Positions 30,165 through 42,019 of a stretch of DNA of 64,000 nt are shown piece after piece. How positions within the stretch are numbered: position 1 is the stretch's first letter; every line of letters begins with the position of its first letter. The position numbers and the translations under genes are program-made. The DNA is taken from positions 32,211,001-32,275,000 of the forward strand of contig OY978526.1 in assembly GCA_963854835.1 (NCBI GenBank), read 5' to 3'. Source of the DNA: Megamerina dolium (lineage: Eukaryota > Arthropoda > Insecta > Diptera > Megamerinidae). The notes beneath the pieces were generated by a model. The model saw only the letters and a list, made by a program, of their open reading frames with translations. It was not told where the DNA came from and did not search any database.

Positions 30165-30707
30165 ATGCTGCAACTAGCCACCGACGTAGCGTACGTACGT
30201 ACCGTTCGTACGTAAGAGCAAAAATTTGTCAAAAGTTATGCCCGTAGCAGCGACGGAGAAATCGACTGTTCTTTTTTATATACATACATAACAATGTTGC
30301 CATGTAACACTGTGGGTGCATGCTTTTAATCACACTTACCATTTTCATGATCAAATTTCATAATATATATGTTATAAACTGAAAAAAAAATTAATATACG
30401 TGAAGTATATTTTAATATATAACTAAACACGATAATAGTTTTGATTAATTAAAAAAAAAACTAAACTTTTTTATTTAAGTTTTTATTCATTTAGAAAAGT
30501 CTAAGCTGGTAACCCTGTACACATATATAGCGATCAGCTGACACGTTTTTACGTAAAAAATCAAATTGCTGTTGATTCTCTCCGCTACGAGCAACGTCTA
30601 CGTCACCGTCATACGTTGGTGAGTTTTCGTTAACACGGCATTCCCATAAGATAGGTCGTGTCAGCTGACACGTTATACGTTTTTACGTCGGTGGCTAGTT
30701 GCAGCAT
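30165..30707. mobile_element. Inverted-repeat element with 24-bp perfect termini
   Basis: 24 bases at 30165-30188 (beginning ATGCTGCAACTAGCCACC) are exactly reverse-complemented at 30684-30707. Inner parts are partly inverted as well (CGTAGCAGCGACGGAGA near 30245 against TCTCCGCTACGAGCAACG near 30583). A 16-bp palindrome CGTGTCAGCTGACACG lies at 30657-30672 and another CAGCTGACACG at 30535. No transposase frame. A non-autonomous DNA element is the best reading. Confidence 0.6.
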
Positions 30708-32313
30708 TAGACTAAAGTTCAGTTTAAAATGCAACTAGCTGGCGTTAAATAAATTTATTAATCACTTAGTTGTAAATGTGGCATAAGGCAAAATACGTAT
30801 ATACTTTAAAGATTATTTTAACATTGAAGACACAAATATCAAGAGATGTGAGAGAGAGAGAGAGAGTATTCATTTACAGATAGGCACATGCCAATATGGC
30901 GGATTTTGTGGGCAAAGGAAGGATAGATATGGCGACTGAATATTCTTCGTCATCCAACAAAGATCGGCAGCCATGTTGTCATTAAACCCTATAATAATAA
31001 TAACAACAACAACCATGGCGTTACACAAATGTCTACTGGGTAAAATGTTAAATTAAGCAGCAGGCCACACCACAGACGACCAACTTGGTGGGTCATACAA
31101 GTAATATCTCTCCATTACGGATAGTTAATATTCTTTTTAGTGGAGTCATACGAGTATTTATGAATGAATTTGCAATAATTCTCTGCGTGTGCATGCATGT
31201 ATACGGCATTCTCCGTATGCGGCGTTATACTCAACGTATAAGCGTGTGACAAAAAGTCGTTTATACTTTTACTTTCGTTTGAAAGCACAAAATATGTTCG
31301 TTCAAGTTCAACAGCACGCACAGTGGCGTCTCATATCCATATACATATCATACAATTTCGTATATTTTGCCGGTAATCCACAGTTTGCAATTTATATATA
31401 TATGAAATTGTTCTTGATACGGATATACGAACATACATACATACATACATACATGCGTACAAAAGTTGGTAATAATTACCTTGAGCAATCCATGAGAATA
31501 TCACCGTTCTCCTCGACAATAGTCTCCCACAACATTTTTGTTGATCGATTTGATGTTTTATCTTCTTTGTCAATTATATTTTGTTATATTTTTTTTCTGT
31601 TTTTATGACGATTACATTAAAAAATGCAAATCGTCATTTACACAAGAGAGAATGAACACAATCAATTTATTTTATATGCAACATATATTGTCCTCGATGG
31701 TCATTAGTACTTCTTCATTTTTCTTGATAAAAAATCTTTATATTTGTCTAATAACAAATAATATTGCATTTAATTTTGATATGTGATGAACTTTTTTCAA
31801 CATATTGTTTAAGTACAATCGACGAGTCTTTTTTTTTTTTAATTGATTAAATTTTTCAGTCACTTAAATTTTCCTGTGAGTATTTTTATTTACTCCTCAG
31901 ACGTTTCATATAAAAAACCTTTAATATTAGAAAATATATTGTTCAGAAGAAGGATCACGGCGATATTCAGATGATTACTGCATAGAACCACAAACTCGAA
32001 TGACTGCTTTCTATAAAGAGCGCACAGTTTTTATACGCAAATCTTAAATTCTACCCTAGTACCCATGTTATCGAGTGCTCACCGAGCGAGCGAGAGATGA
32101 ACTCAATATACGAACACACGCACACATACACACAGATAAGTGGGGATGTATATATGTATATGCATTTACAGTACTGGTCATATAAATGAAAACTAAAATA
32201 TTTCGATTTATTTATTTCTTTTTTGTTTCCATTTTACGAAGATATTCTATATAGTAAGAAGAAAATATGGCGAAAAGTTGCACTTCTAATTCAAATTGCC
32301 CATATTTAAGAAG
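30708..32313. other. No gene recognised
   Basis: String-upstream non-coding DNA with a GA tract (30846-30866), AAC/AAT triplets near 30990-31015 and CATA repeats near 31432-31454. A 139-codon plus frame at 31189-31608 is low-complexity and unsupported. Confidence 0.45.
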
Positions 32314-32639
32314 GTTAGGTTAGGTTATGTGGCTACCATCTCTCTGAGAGGACATACTTAGGCCAGAAAGGTCCATTGTGGTACCACCGAGCTTCTTTTC
32401 CAATACTGTTGTGCGTGTTAAATTTGGACAGCATTAGAAGGGACCTACTTATATTAGCCGATTACGAACGGCAGAACTCTTGTGACATCACTTTAACTTA
32501 GTCTTGTCATAGAGCTATTTTTGGCAAATTGTTAATACCAATTCTTCAATTCAATTGCCAATTCTTGCCGGCAGGTGGGTACCGTTCGAAAGAAAAATAT
32601 TTTGTTATGCTTCAGCCGGGGATTGAACACACGACCCAT
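32314..32639 (-). mobile_element. tRNA-derived SINE, B-type tail, head-truncated
   Basis: The tail begins at the left with GGTTAGGTTAGGTTATGTGGC, followed by the B-tail block with CATTGTGGTACCACCGAG. The body with the GATTACGAACGGCAGAAC block follows, and the copy stops within the tRNA-like head near 32639 (GGGGATTGAACACACGACC). Confidence 0.85.
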
Positions 32640-33002
32640 TTAAGTAAATATAATAAAAAAAAAAATTATGAATTGGGTTATTGTTCAAAAATAAATGCAC
32701 AGCCCACAATTAAGCAATAATATATCAACTTGAACCATAAGGGGTAAAAGCCTCCACTGAATACTCCACGAGGCTGCCGGCTGGTATTAGGTATCACAAA
32801 ATATCCTGCTTAGGTCAGGAGGTATCTGTGGCGAACATTCTTTCTTCCACGCTCGTCGGAACTATAAGGACAATTATAACAACAAAACAACAACAACAAT
32901 AACAAACAAGGAGCCCTGATTTTCTTCAACTAAGCCCGCATCACGCTCCGTACTAAGGGCAACGGCTAAGCCGAGTCCAAAAAGCGTCTTTACAAAGTTC
33001 AG
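32640..33002. other. Repeat-like spacer, unassigned
   Basis: Contains AACAACAACAA-type triplets near 32878-32912 and non-coding sequence that reads like a decayed transposon 3' UTR. No frame or known end was recognised. Confidence 0.3.
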
Positions 33003-33356
33003 TGAGGCTGGTTGGAGTAGTTGGTAGGTCATTGCCTCTTTGGTAGGTACGGGAATTGATTAGAGGTGTTTTTTCATGGGTACTGTAGAAGCTGCCAGTA
33101 TATGGAGGAAGAAGAAACAGTGGTACATCGCTTATGCGGATGCCAGCCTCTGAGCAGGAGAAGGATCACTGCAATCGGTACTGCCTCCATTGGCGGCATC
33201 TCGGAGATTACTTATATAAAATTAACTAGTGTCGTACATTAAATCCACAGGTTGGCTCACAGAAGACCCAGTTGGGTAAGGACTATTTCCAGTGGTGTCA
33301 CAATGAGCCTTTAACAGACCTAGGTCGTCAGACAACCACCCTACCTACCTAACTAA
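33003..33356 (+). mobile_element. 3' end of a LINE with a C-terminal Cys/His motif
   Basis: Decayed frames read like the end of a retroposon polyprotein: LVGHCLFGRYGN, then CRSCQYMEEEETVVHRLCGCQPLSRRR and TAIGTASIGGISEITYIK, a CxxC..H..C pattern common after the RT of Jockey/R1/I-type LINEs. The 3' UTR has CAGTGGTGTCACAATGAGCC and ends CCCTACCTACCTAAC. Its 3' UTR resembles the B-type SINE tail. Confidence 0.65.
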
Positions 33357-34720
33357 TTTGTAACCAACTATTTCATTACAATCACAATGATACAATAATT
33401 AATGCGGCTATATTTATTAAAAATATATAAAACAATGAGTAAAAAAAATTATAATAATAAAATTAATATCTCTATTTTTCTGATCACCACTGTAGATACA
33501 AATATGTATTTACATATGTACATGTATGTATCTCTGTGAGTTAACAACTCGATCTGCCGCTCGTAAGTAGATAGAAAAATATTGAGCCTGCTTGTAGTAA
33601 CTTTTTAAAGGATAAACTCTATAGGCAGATACATATGTATGTATGTTTGTGTGTATGTAGGTAGAATCTACTAAACAAGTTCTTGTTGAATACAATATAC
33701 AAATTAAGAATGTGGAAATAACTAAACACAATATACAAAGTATTGTAGATATATAGTATTGCGTTATTTTGCATTTTTCTAATGCCTTACGTTTATTGGT
33801 TTGCTTATACGAATGCATTAGATGAATAGTTTTGTCCTATGTACTTTTCAAAATTTCTCTAAGAATGTCAATGTCATAATTCATAGGTTTATTGAAGCAT
33901 ATAAGCGCAGTATAATAGCAAAAAAACATAACTAAAAGCAATAGAAAATAGTATAAGTGAGAAAAAATGGGTCATTGCGAATGATTAAAATTTGTCAAAA
34001 AAAAAAAAAAGAGCTCCATACAATTTCAAGAGTAATTTCCATGCATATTTATTAATATTATGTACTCGTATTATATATGTATCTAGATATGGTAGGCAGA
34101 CAAAAAAACTAAAAATACATAATAAAAAAAAATAAAAAACACGCACACACAGCAATATCAATCCACAATTGCTTCGATTGCATTGCTGTATATTAATAAA
34201 AATCGTTTATGTTCTTGTTTCTCTTCCATTTGTTTTGTCCCTTGCTGTTTACATCAGCTTCTTTTGCTCAAGTAGTAGTATCTGTATCTCAATTCCTAGT
34301 TGTTGTTCTCTTCCTTGGCGCTATTCTGCTGAGCATAGACGGAATTTATACGATGACGTTACACTACCACACGATACTAAGAAATAATGGTAGGTAAGAA
34401 AAAAAAAAAAAAAAGTTTTCTTTCTTATTAGACCGCTCACACTATGAAAATAAGATCAAAATAAGATTCATGAGAAAATCTTTTGAGCGGCAATTTTTCT
34501 TTCTATGTCTAATCTATATCAGATTGTAAGCGACAAAAGAAACAACAATTCGAAATATTGATTTTTTTTTCAACTCTCCAATATATTTATTTATATGAAA
34601 CATGATTTTTATGTTACAAAATAATACTTTTATTGGAAATATCAACTGTTTTTTAGTTTTTTAACCACTTCTAATTTGAGTTGAAATTCCGTTCTTTAAA
34701 AAATATTGAATTCGTAGTTA
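33357..34720. other. No gene recognised
   Basis: AT-rich string-upstream DNA with GTAT/CATA short repeats near 33500-33660 and poly-A runs. A hydrophobic 72-codon frame at 34169-34387 is unsupported. Confidence 0.45.
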
Positions 34721-34897
34721 TATGTAGCACTTATAGGCCCCGAACGATAGACCCCTTGTGACATCACCTTTCCTGAGCTTTACTGCCGTTCAAAAGGAAA
34801 TCTTTTCGATATCACAGTTGTGCTTCAGTCGGGGATTGAACCCACGACCTATAGACCAGTAGGCCAATGCACTAACCACTGAGCTACGACACCCAAA
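34721..34897 (-). mobile_element. tRNA-derived SINE, internally deleted
   Basis: Head complete at the right (TGAGCTACGACACCC, B-box region near 34835-34850), tail gtagcacttataggcccc at the left; the middle of the element is deleted. Confidence 0.8.
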
Positions 34898-35324
34898 TAA
34901 ATCATAGACACAATAATTTTACAATTGCATATTTATTTTAAATTTTCATAACCACAATCTGTGCTAGAAATGCATTCATTCTTATATGAACATTTTATTA
35001 AATAGAGAAGAGGATGAAAAAATGAACAGTGAACACAAACAAACAAACATATAAATAAAAAATAAAATAATAGAAGAAATATCAGAAACACACAGACGAC
35101 GTTCGCGCATCTTTTTGCCTATCTCTTTCTCACATGACGAAAAAAAAATCATCATTGTGTAAATGCTATCGCACAGTGATTTGCCTTTTCTCCTTCAAAA
35201 CACATTGTGCATTGTACAGAAGAATTTGTCGGTTGCATACATCAGCGGTTGTCAACCTATTTTAAAGCATCAACCTTTTAAATAATCATTCACATAAGGG
35301 CACCCATTCAATCACCTTTCGGCA

Positions 35325-35392
35325 ATTGCTTGCCGAAAGGTGAGCACCGTTCGAAAGAAAAAAAAAACTTTTCGATATTAAAGATGTACCGT
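35325..35392 (-). mobile_element. SINE body fragment
   Basis: Only the segment equivalent to CTTGCCGACAGGTGGGTACCGTTCGAAAG and the following TTTTCGATATTAAA is left, directly next to a LINE 3' fragment. Confidence 0.6.
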
Positions 35393-35399
35393 ATTATGA

Positions 35400-35645
35400 T
35401 TTTTGTAAGAGCTGTCAAGGGAAAGAAGAGGAAGAAACATCTTTTGTGCGGGTGCGAGTGGCTCGATGTAGGAGAAGGTTTAACACGATCGGAATCGAGT
35501 CTCCAACACAAAATTAACAAAGATAATTTCATTTATTAAATCGTCAGGATGGTTTGAGGTAGACCCAGTGGGATAAGGATTAGTTCCAGTGGACCATAGT
35601 TAGCCTAAGTGCGTCATATGACAGTCACCGTATCTACCTACCCTT
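35400..35645 (+). mobile_element. Second copy of the Cys/His LINE 3' end
   Basis: Decayed frame CKSCQGKEEEET aligns with CRSCQYMEEEET at 33090. The 3' UTR then matches that copy (CAGGATGGTTTGAGGTAGACCCAGTGGG.., TTCCAGTGG, GCCTAAGTGCGTC) and ends ATCTACCTACCC. The CCTAAGTGCGTC block is the clearest match to the B-type SINE tail. Confidence 0.6.
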
Positions 35646-36809
35646 AGCCCTTCACATATGCGCCAAATTCCAACAGTCATCAAGTCGCTCTATAAATCCA
35701 TCTTTGAAGTTTATTTCAATTAATTTGAAATAATTTTGAAACTTTTAAAATCATTTTCGACATTTGTTTCATTTCGCCTTTTGCTGTGATAAAACTAGAC
35801 TCTGCCAGAAGTAATGCTTTTTTTTTTTACCCAATTGACACCGACGATGAGTAGTAAGTAGTGGTGAATCAAGGAAAATATTTTACGACAACAGAAAATA
35901 CGCAAATGCTGAGGGTCAAGCACAACCATCATCCCAAAAAGACAAAAATCTGCGTCTAATGGTATTGTGATGGTGATATATTGGAAAAAATCAAGCAATT
36001 TAGCAGAAAAGGCTTGATCGTAATGGTCAGTTCATTCGTCTTCACTTAATGCGCGCCTACGATCTGAATCGCCATCTATGAATGAAATTCATCTGCGAAA
36101 AACGATTAAGAAACACTGCCTACAATCCACAGAAAGGAGAATCAATCGAGAGAAAGGCGCGTACATTAAGAATTATTCTCAATAATTTAAATATGTATGT
36201 AGATACATATATACATCTCGTATACGTGTCTAAACACATACATATGCATGATTGCATCTACTATGACCGCACTTGGTGAAAGAGTAGTAGGTATATTATT
36301 TACTGAACTCTGTAGGGGGACTTAGATTTCAGTTGCTAATAAAAATACGTTACAAATCTATAAAAAAAGAAACAATCGCTCCTTTTTGTTGTCCATTTTT
36401 TCAGTGATCCTTCACTTCTTCTTCTACTTAAACTATGTGGGGTCTATTGCATTTAACATACATACATACATAGATATGTATGTATGGACATATGTTGATG
36501 TACATATGAATGTTTGAAAAACAGGTACACTTTGATTTTTCTTATATTGGCAATAAGTGTTATGCAGCGGTCATTAACAGAGCACATACATATATATATA
36601 TATACATATGCTGGTATGAATGAATGAGTGTATGTGTATATGTACACACATATACTATATGGTATATGTACATATGCATGATATATAAAAACTTAAATAA
36701 AGTAATCCAACTCGACGTTAACGTATAACGTTCATTTCCTCCAAGTATCCAAAAGATGAATGTGATAATTATTTCTTCGTATAGAGACCCTACTACGAAA
36801 AGCGTTTAG
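35646..36809. other. No gene recognised
   Basis: AT-rich string-upstream DNA; ACATACAT/TATG short repeats around 36460-36680. Confidence 0.45.
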
Positions 36810-36846
36810 ATACTAAAAATGCAGGGTCCAATTTAAATGAGACACC

Positions 36847-36892
<46 letters not shown>
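36810..36892. repeat. Transposon end followed by a (TA)n tract
   Basis: Sequence ending GAGACACCCTG (reads CAGGGTGTCTC on the minus strand, a mariner/Tc1-like end) abuts a TA run at 36849-36892. The rest of the element was not recognised. Confidence 0.55.
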
Positions 36893-36897
<5 letters not shown>

Positions 36898-37639
36898 TAT
36901 CCATCGCGATGGAGCGCATACCATACGTATTGAATACGCTTACAAGTGATTGTAGTGTTCGTTTATGTGGTTAAATCGATTGTGACAAGATATTTTTGGC
37001 GCGCAAGCCTTTATACAGGAAGCGTGATTCAAAAATAAAACTAAAAAATCGCGAAACAAAACAAAGCATACTAATGTAGAAGAGCAAATTTTCAGAGAAT
37101 GTAATTGTGTGATTTGCTCTACGAAATATTATTGAGTACGAGCAAACCAGCTGATAAGTGTAGGAATGCAGTGAGCGAGTTTCAAAAATTATTTCGACGT
37201 TGGCGTACCAGTTGTAGCTACTCCACAATAAAAAAAAACATATCTACATTGAGATTGTTCTTTTATTTACATGAAATTATCGTTAGAATAACGTTGCTGT
37301 ATGCAATTTATCGGCAATACTGTCTTGGGTCATTCTTGGACATTCTTGGTCATTTTAATCCTCCAACATTCTTGGTCATTTTAATCCTCCAACATTCATA
37401 TCGATAGCCTTCAAGGATTCAGATAGCCATTCGCAATCCGCAGAATATGTTTTGTCTGGTCTGGTTTGTCTTTCATTGGTATTCGTGAAAAATTATCATT
37501 GGTCCACAATTAAATAAACAACTAGTACCTAATCGAGATATAAAAGTTTTCATTTCTTTAGTAAATACTATGTGGCGCTATTTTACATCCATTTCATTTT
37601 GGCTGCGATTTTACAGTTGACATTTATGCTTCATTGCCA
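36893..37639. other. No gene recognised; one short tandem repeat
   Basis: A 26-bp unit (ACATTCTTGGTCATTTTAAT..) is repeated twice at about 37340-37391. Otherwise unassigned AT-rich sequence. Confidence 0.45.
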
Positions 37640-38500
37640 AGTAAAAAGTTGTTGGCATTAATTGTTTACAATCATAGAATGGGGCGACATCGAAAATCGT
37701 ATTGTTGTAGTTGGCCTACTAAAATGCAACATGGGAAAAGGCGATATCTTTCGGACGTTGCGACCGCTTGGAATCACTCGAAATTTTGTGTATCGTGCTG
37801 TGAAGTTGTTTGAGGATACTGGTGTAGTTCGAGACCGTCAAAGATCTGGCCGTCCATGCATTGTGAGAACTCTGAAAGCGATCAAAGTCGTGAAGAAAGG
37901 AATCGACCGAAAACCGCTGCGAAAACAGAAAATCTTGTCGCGGGAAATGCAAATTTCGCAAAAATTCATGTCCATGAAGATTTGGGACTTAGTGCGTACA
38001 GGCGACGTACTGGACACCTCTGCACGGCCGTATTGGAGGGAAAACGCAAGCGAAAATCGAAAGCGTCACGCAGCCGGTACGCTCACAGACAAATTCTGTT
38101 CACTGACGAGAAAATCTTCACCGTAGAAGAATCGTTCAATAAACAGAACCATCGTGTGTATGCTCGGTAATCCAGAGAAGCATCGCAACTCATCCCGAGG
38201 ACCCAAAGAGGCCTCTGCTTCATATCAAAGGATGATTGGCCAGTTGGTAGCCCAGAGCTCAACCCGTTGGATTACAAGTTGTGGTCCGTATGAGAGAGCA
38301 TGGCTGGCTCTACTCGACACCCAAATATTGAGTCGTTGAAGCCAGCCCTTGTCCGTGCAGTGGACAATTTCGTCATGCATGAACTGCGTCTCCCGATCTA
38401 TGAGTGGCCAGATCGTCTCAAGTCGTGCTGGAAGGCAAATGGAAGTCATTGCGTCATAAGTTGTTCTAAGATTTGTAGCCATTGGATAGCCCAATAAAAA
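37640..38500 (+). pseudogene. Tc1/mariner-type transposase, frameshifted and internally deleted
   Basis: Across two or three frames: an N-terminal helix-turn-helix (NRIVVVGLLKCNMGKGDIFRTLRPLGITRNFVYRAVKLF), a RQRSGRP linker, a second helix-turn-helix, then ILFTDEKIFTVEE with the first catalytic Asp, QNHRVYA, and a jump (the region with the second Asp is missing) to SPELNPLDYKLW with the third Asp and a C-terminal LPIYEWPDRLKSCWKANG. Overall order fits a mariner/maT-like lineage. At least one deletion and several frameshifts; inactive. A related copy lies at 42020-42990. Confidence 0.75.
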
Positions 38501-38646
38501 GAAAAGAAAGGTTTTGAAAAATATTGATTCATTTTCATTTGGCGTCGATTTATGACTTGACTGGGTAAAGCTTGTTTCAAAGGTGACATTTTACGTTTCA
38601 TTTTGTTAGAAGACATTATTCTGTGAAAAGTTATCTACGTTTCAAA

Positions 38647-39237
38647 ATGAGTGAAAATTCGGAAGATCATCGTCATATTTTGCTTTTCTACTATAGAAAA
38701 GGTAAGAATGGCATGCTGCTGAAAGAATTTGTGAAGTTTACGGAGACGATGCTGTAACCAGAAAAACTGCGAAGTGGTTTGCTGGTTTTCAATCTGATAA
38801 TTTTGATGTTAAAGATGCACCTCGCTCTGGTCGACCAATCACTGAAAAAGTCAATGAAATCATGGAAAAAATTGATGCTGGCAGCTTTTTAAGGAAATTC
38901 AGCATCATGCTGACGTTGCTAGGGAACTAGACATTTATAGCCAAAAAGTTATCAACCATTTGAAGAAAGTAAAGAAGCTCGATGTTTGGGTGCCACCTGA
39001 ATTAACAGTGAAAAATTTATTGGACCGAATTTCCATTTGCGATTCACTACTAAAACGGAACGAAATCGAATCATTCCTGAAGCGAATGATTACGGGAGAT
39101 GGAAAGTGGATCACGTACGATAATAATGTGGAAAAGGCAGGATTGACACCAAGAAAGGTAATACTGTGTGTCTGGTGGGATTGGAAGGGAATCATGGGTT
39201 CATTATGAGCTGCTACAACATGGTCAAACGATTGATT
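38647..39237 (+). pseudogene. Mariner transposase remnant, cut by a SINE
   Basis: It opens MSENSEDHRHILLFYYRKGK, then KWFAGFQSDNFDVKDAPRSGRP (linker), a damaged helix-turn-helix, then WVPPELTVKNLLDRISICDSLLKRNE, MITGDGKWITYDNN (first catalytic Asp region) and CVWWDWKGIMG. This order is characteristic of mariner (DD34D) transposases. The reading frame shifts several times. Homology stops at about 39237, where a 5'-truncated SINE is inserted; no continuation of the C-terminal half was recognised beyond it. Confidence 0.8.
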
Positions 39238-39497
39238 GAAGAATTGGCAATTTTTCCGGCAGTAACAAATTGCCAAAAATGCTTTTTAAAAGAGATCTGT
39301 GACAAAACTAAGTTAAAGAGATGTCACAAGAGTTCTGTCGATCGGAATCGGTTAATATAAGTAGGTCCCTTTTAATGCTGTCCAAATTTAACACGTACAA
39401 CAGTATTGGAAGCGAAGCTCAGTGGTATCACAATGGGCCTTTCTTGTCTAAGTGTGTCCTCTCAGAGAGATGGCAGCCACCTAACCCAACCTAGTCT
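39238..39497 (+). mobile_element. tRNA-derived SINE, B-type tail, 5'-truncated
   Basis: Starts in the body (GAATTGGCAATTTTTCCGGC), lacks the tRNA head, and ends in the B tail: AGTGGTATCACAATGGGCC, CTAAGTGTGTCCTCTCAGAG, GCAGCCACCTAACCCAACC. It is inserted into the mariner remnant, so it is younger than that element. Confidence 0.85.
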
Positions 39498-39779
39498 CAT
39501 TATTTTTTCCCAATAATTGTTTTGAACCTTCTTGCTATTTTTAAATAAATAAGAGCGTTTAGCGAAAAAATTTAACTTATACATTAATTACAGTTGACGA
39601 AAAATTTTATTTTTAGCCAAATTCTTGCGCAGAACTATTTCCGTTGAAAATGTAAGTACATACGTATTTGGATTCTTACAATTCCTTCAATTCCTTCGTA
39701 TTATATTCTATTGTTCGCTCAGCCTTAAAGTATTTCAGAGAAGAAAGTGGGATGAAATGGAAATTGTATAATTATCTAG
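39498..39779. other. No gene recognised
   Basis: AT-rich spacer between mobile-element remnants. Confidence 0.4.
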
Positions 39780-40290
39780 CAGATGTGGTTACCGATGAAA
39801 TCGTTGAAATGGTCTACGTCGTGATTCTCGTTCTGAACTAAAGTGCGCATAGTAGGAGAGGCCGAAGGCCTGTCGCACGGAACGGCAATCAATATTTTAC
39901 ACTAAAAGTTAAGTATAAGAGATGTCGGACAAATTGGTTCTGCGATTGCTCACGATGGATATCCACCGGATACTGTTGACAATGGAGAAGTATGTTTTGG
40001 ACCTCCTTTTTTTATCGTAATTTACAGGACTTTTTGTGTCAAGTTGTCACCGTTGATAAGACCTGGATACATTGTGATACGGCAAAGATCAAGCGAAAGG
40101 GGAAAAAATTGTTTTTCCGGGCAAATATGCTCCAAAGACTTGACTACGATTTTTGGAGTTTTGTACCGTTTTACTAAGGAATTGAAGGAGATACGTTTTC
40201 ATTTGGATAAGGCAAAGTACATAGACCGTCCCTCTGCGGCTTTTTATGTTCCCCAATGTGAAAATATGGTACTCCGTGCGATATTTTCAC
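39780..40290 (+). pseudogene. Mariner transposase remnant
   Basis: Broken frames read SHGTAINIL (end of the second helix-turn-helix), LQDFLCQVVTVDKTWIHCDT (first catalytic Asp, TVDxTWIH) and further degraded pieces up to about 40280. This is a different mariner lineage from the neighbour at 38647. Ends were not found. Confidence 0.6.
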
Positions 40291-41407
40291 TAGAGACTAG
40301 AGAATAGACTAGAGACAAAAACATATATTGTAGAGTTTGAGAAATCGTGTTTTTCGGATAGGTTAAAAAATAGCAGAAATGTTGGACCGAAAGAGATTTT
40401 TTTTAATTTCCGTATTGATCGAACTTTGTAAGACCCCATTGTTCGAAAATATAATTTACGTGGTTCGTGTTGGAAAACCAAAACCCCAATAAAAATATTA
40501 CAATAGTACAAGTAAAATATGTTGCCCATTTGCAAAAGGACAGCAAAACTCATGATATGTATGTATTATGCTTATTTGTATGCATATCGCTTGCTTGTTA
40601 AATGAATACATTTCCATATTTATACATAGTATATATTGTCAACTAAGTATAGTGTTATTGGAAAAACGAAATATATATGTAATTATATATACCATACATA
40701 CATATACTTATAACTTCAAGAATTATAGGTATCTTGTATATGTTATGCACATACACCGGTACGCACCCATACAATCGTACGAGTAAAATATCATGCAGCA
40801 CACATATCGTTCTTCTAGCAAAAGAAGATATCGAGTTATGTATGGTGTTATTGCAACAAAAACGATACTCGTACATATTTACAACAAATACTATGAACAA
40901 TATGTCTGCAATATGTGTACATATGTACGTACATAACTGAGAAATAATGGAAAATTGCGCGCAAAGCAACAAGAGGCAAATAACATCAAGAAACCAGGGG
41001 TATCGTGCTGTGTTAGGGGTACTAACACTCTCACACACATAAAGTAAGTTGATTAGTTGAAAAAGAAAATACCGATAACGAACAGAAGAATTTTACTATA
41101 GTTATAAAGCGCTAGAACATAATCACATACGAGTAGGATGACAGGTAAATTCCAAGACAAACATATAGGTACTATATACTTATGTACATAAGATATGTAA
41201 ATAATCTGGACAATTGTTTTGCGTTAAATTTTACCAATCTGATCAGATAAATCCAGATTAAACATTTCATAATATTTTATTTAACTTGTATTAGTATAAT
41301 TATTATAATTTATACATTTATTTATTTTACATTATCGTGCAAACGGTCCCCCATCAATTATTAAATAAACTTCGTTCAAATGATGGAATTGATGGATTGT
41401 CGGCTCT
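40291..41407. other. No gene recognised
   Basis: AT-rich sequence with CATA/TATG runs. Frames on either strand near 40568-41038 are low-complexity and opposite each other, so no gene is called. Confidence 0.45.
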
Positions 41408-41418
41408 AAGCGAAGCTT

Positions 41419-41808
41419 AGGTTAGATTAGGTTATGTGGTTGCCCTCTCTTTGAGAGGACACACTTAGGCAAGAAAGGTCCATTGTGGTACCACCGAGCT
41501 TCTTTTCCAATACTGTTGTGCATGTTAAATTTGGACAGCATTAGAAGGGATCTACTTATATTAGCCGATTCCGAACGGCAGAACTCTTGTAACATCACTT
41601 TAACTTAGTTTTGTCACACAGCTCTTTTCAGAAGCATTTTTGGCAAATTATTACTGCTGGAAAAATTGCCAATTCTTGCCGGCAGGTGGGTACTGTTCGA
41701 AAGAACAATCTTTTCGATATCAAAGTTCGTTATGCTTCAGCCGGGGATTGAACCCACGACCTACAGATCAGAAGGCCAACGCACTAACCACTGAGCTATG
41801 ACACCCAC
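41419..41808 (-). mobile_element. tRNA-derived SINE, B-type tail, full length
   Basis: 390 bases between an 11-bp direct duplication AAGCGAAGCTT (41408-41418 and 41809-41819). Tail at the left (GGTTAGATTAGGTTATGTGG), tRNA head complete at the right (CCACTGAGCTATGACACCC). This is the best full-length example of the B subfamily. Confidence 0.9.
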
Positions 41809-42019
41809 AAGCGAAGCTTGTATTACCAAAAACCATTCAATGCGATTCTTTCATAAATTTACGTACAACAGACAAATTATTTCGACCGAAATTTCTATTC
41901 TACTCTCTATTCTATTCTATTTCCGTAAAAAGCTACGAGCACCAAAATATGTTACATACATTTTATGCTATAAAATTCAAAATAATGAATGTTTTTTTAT
42001 ATTTATTGCATACAAAAAG

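Noticed and set aside
31189..31608. 139-codon plus frame
   Set aside because: Low-complexity Tyr/Ile/His-rich translation over CATA repeats with an opposing frame; no family pattern.
40568..41038. Opposed frames of 68-127 codons
   Set aside because: Built from CATA/TATG repeats and Tyr/Ile/His-rich; no supporting signal.
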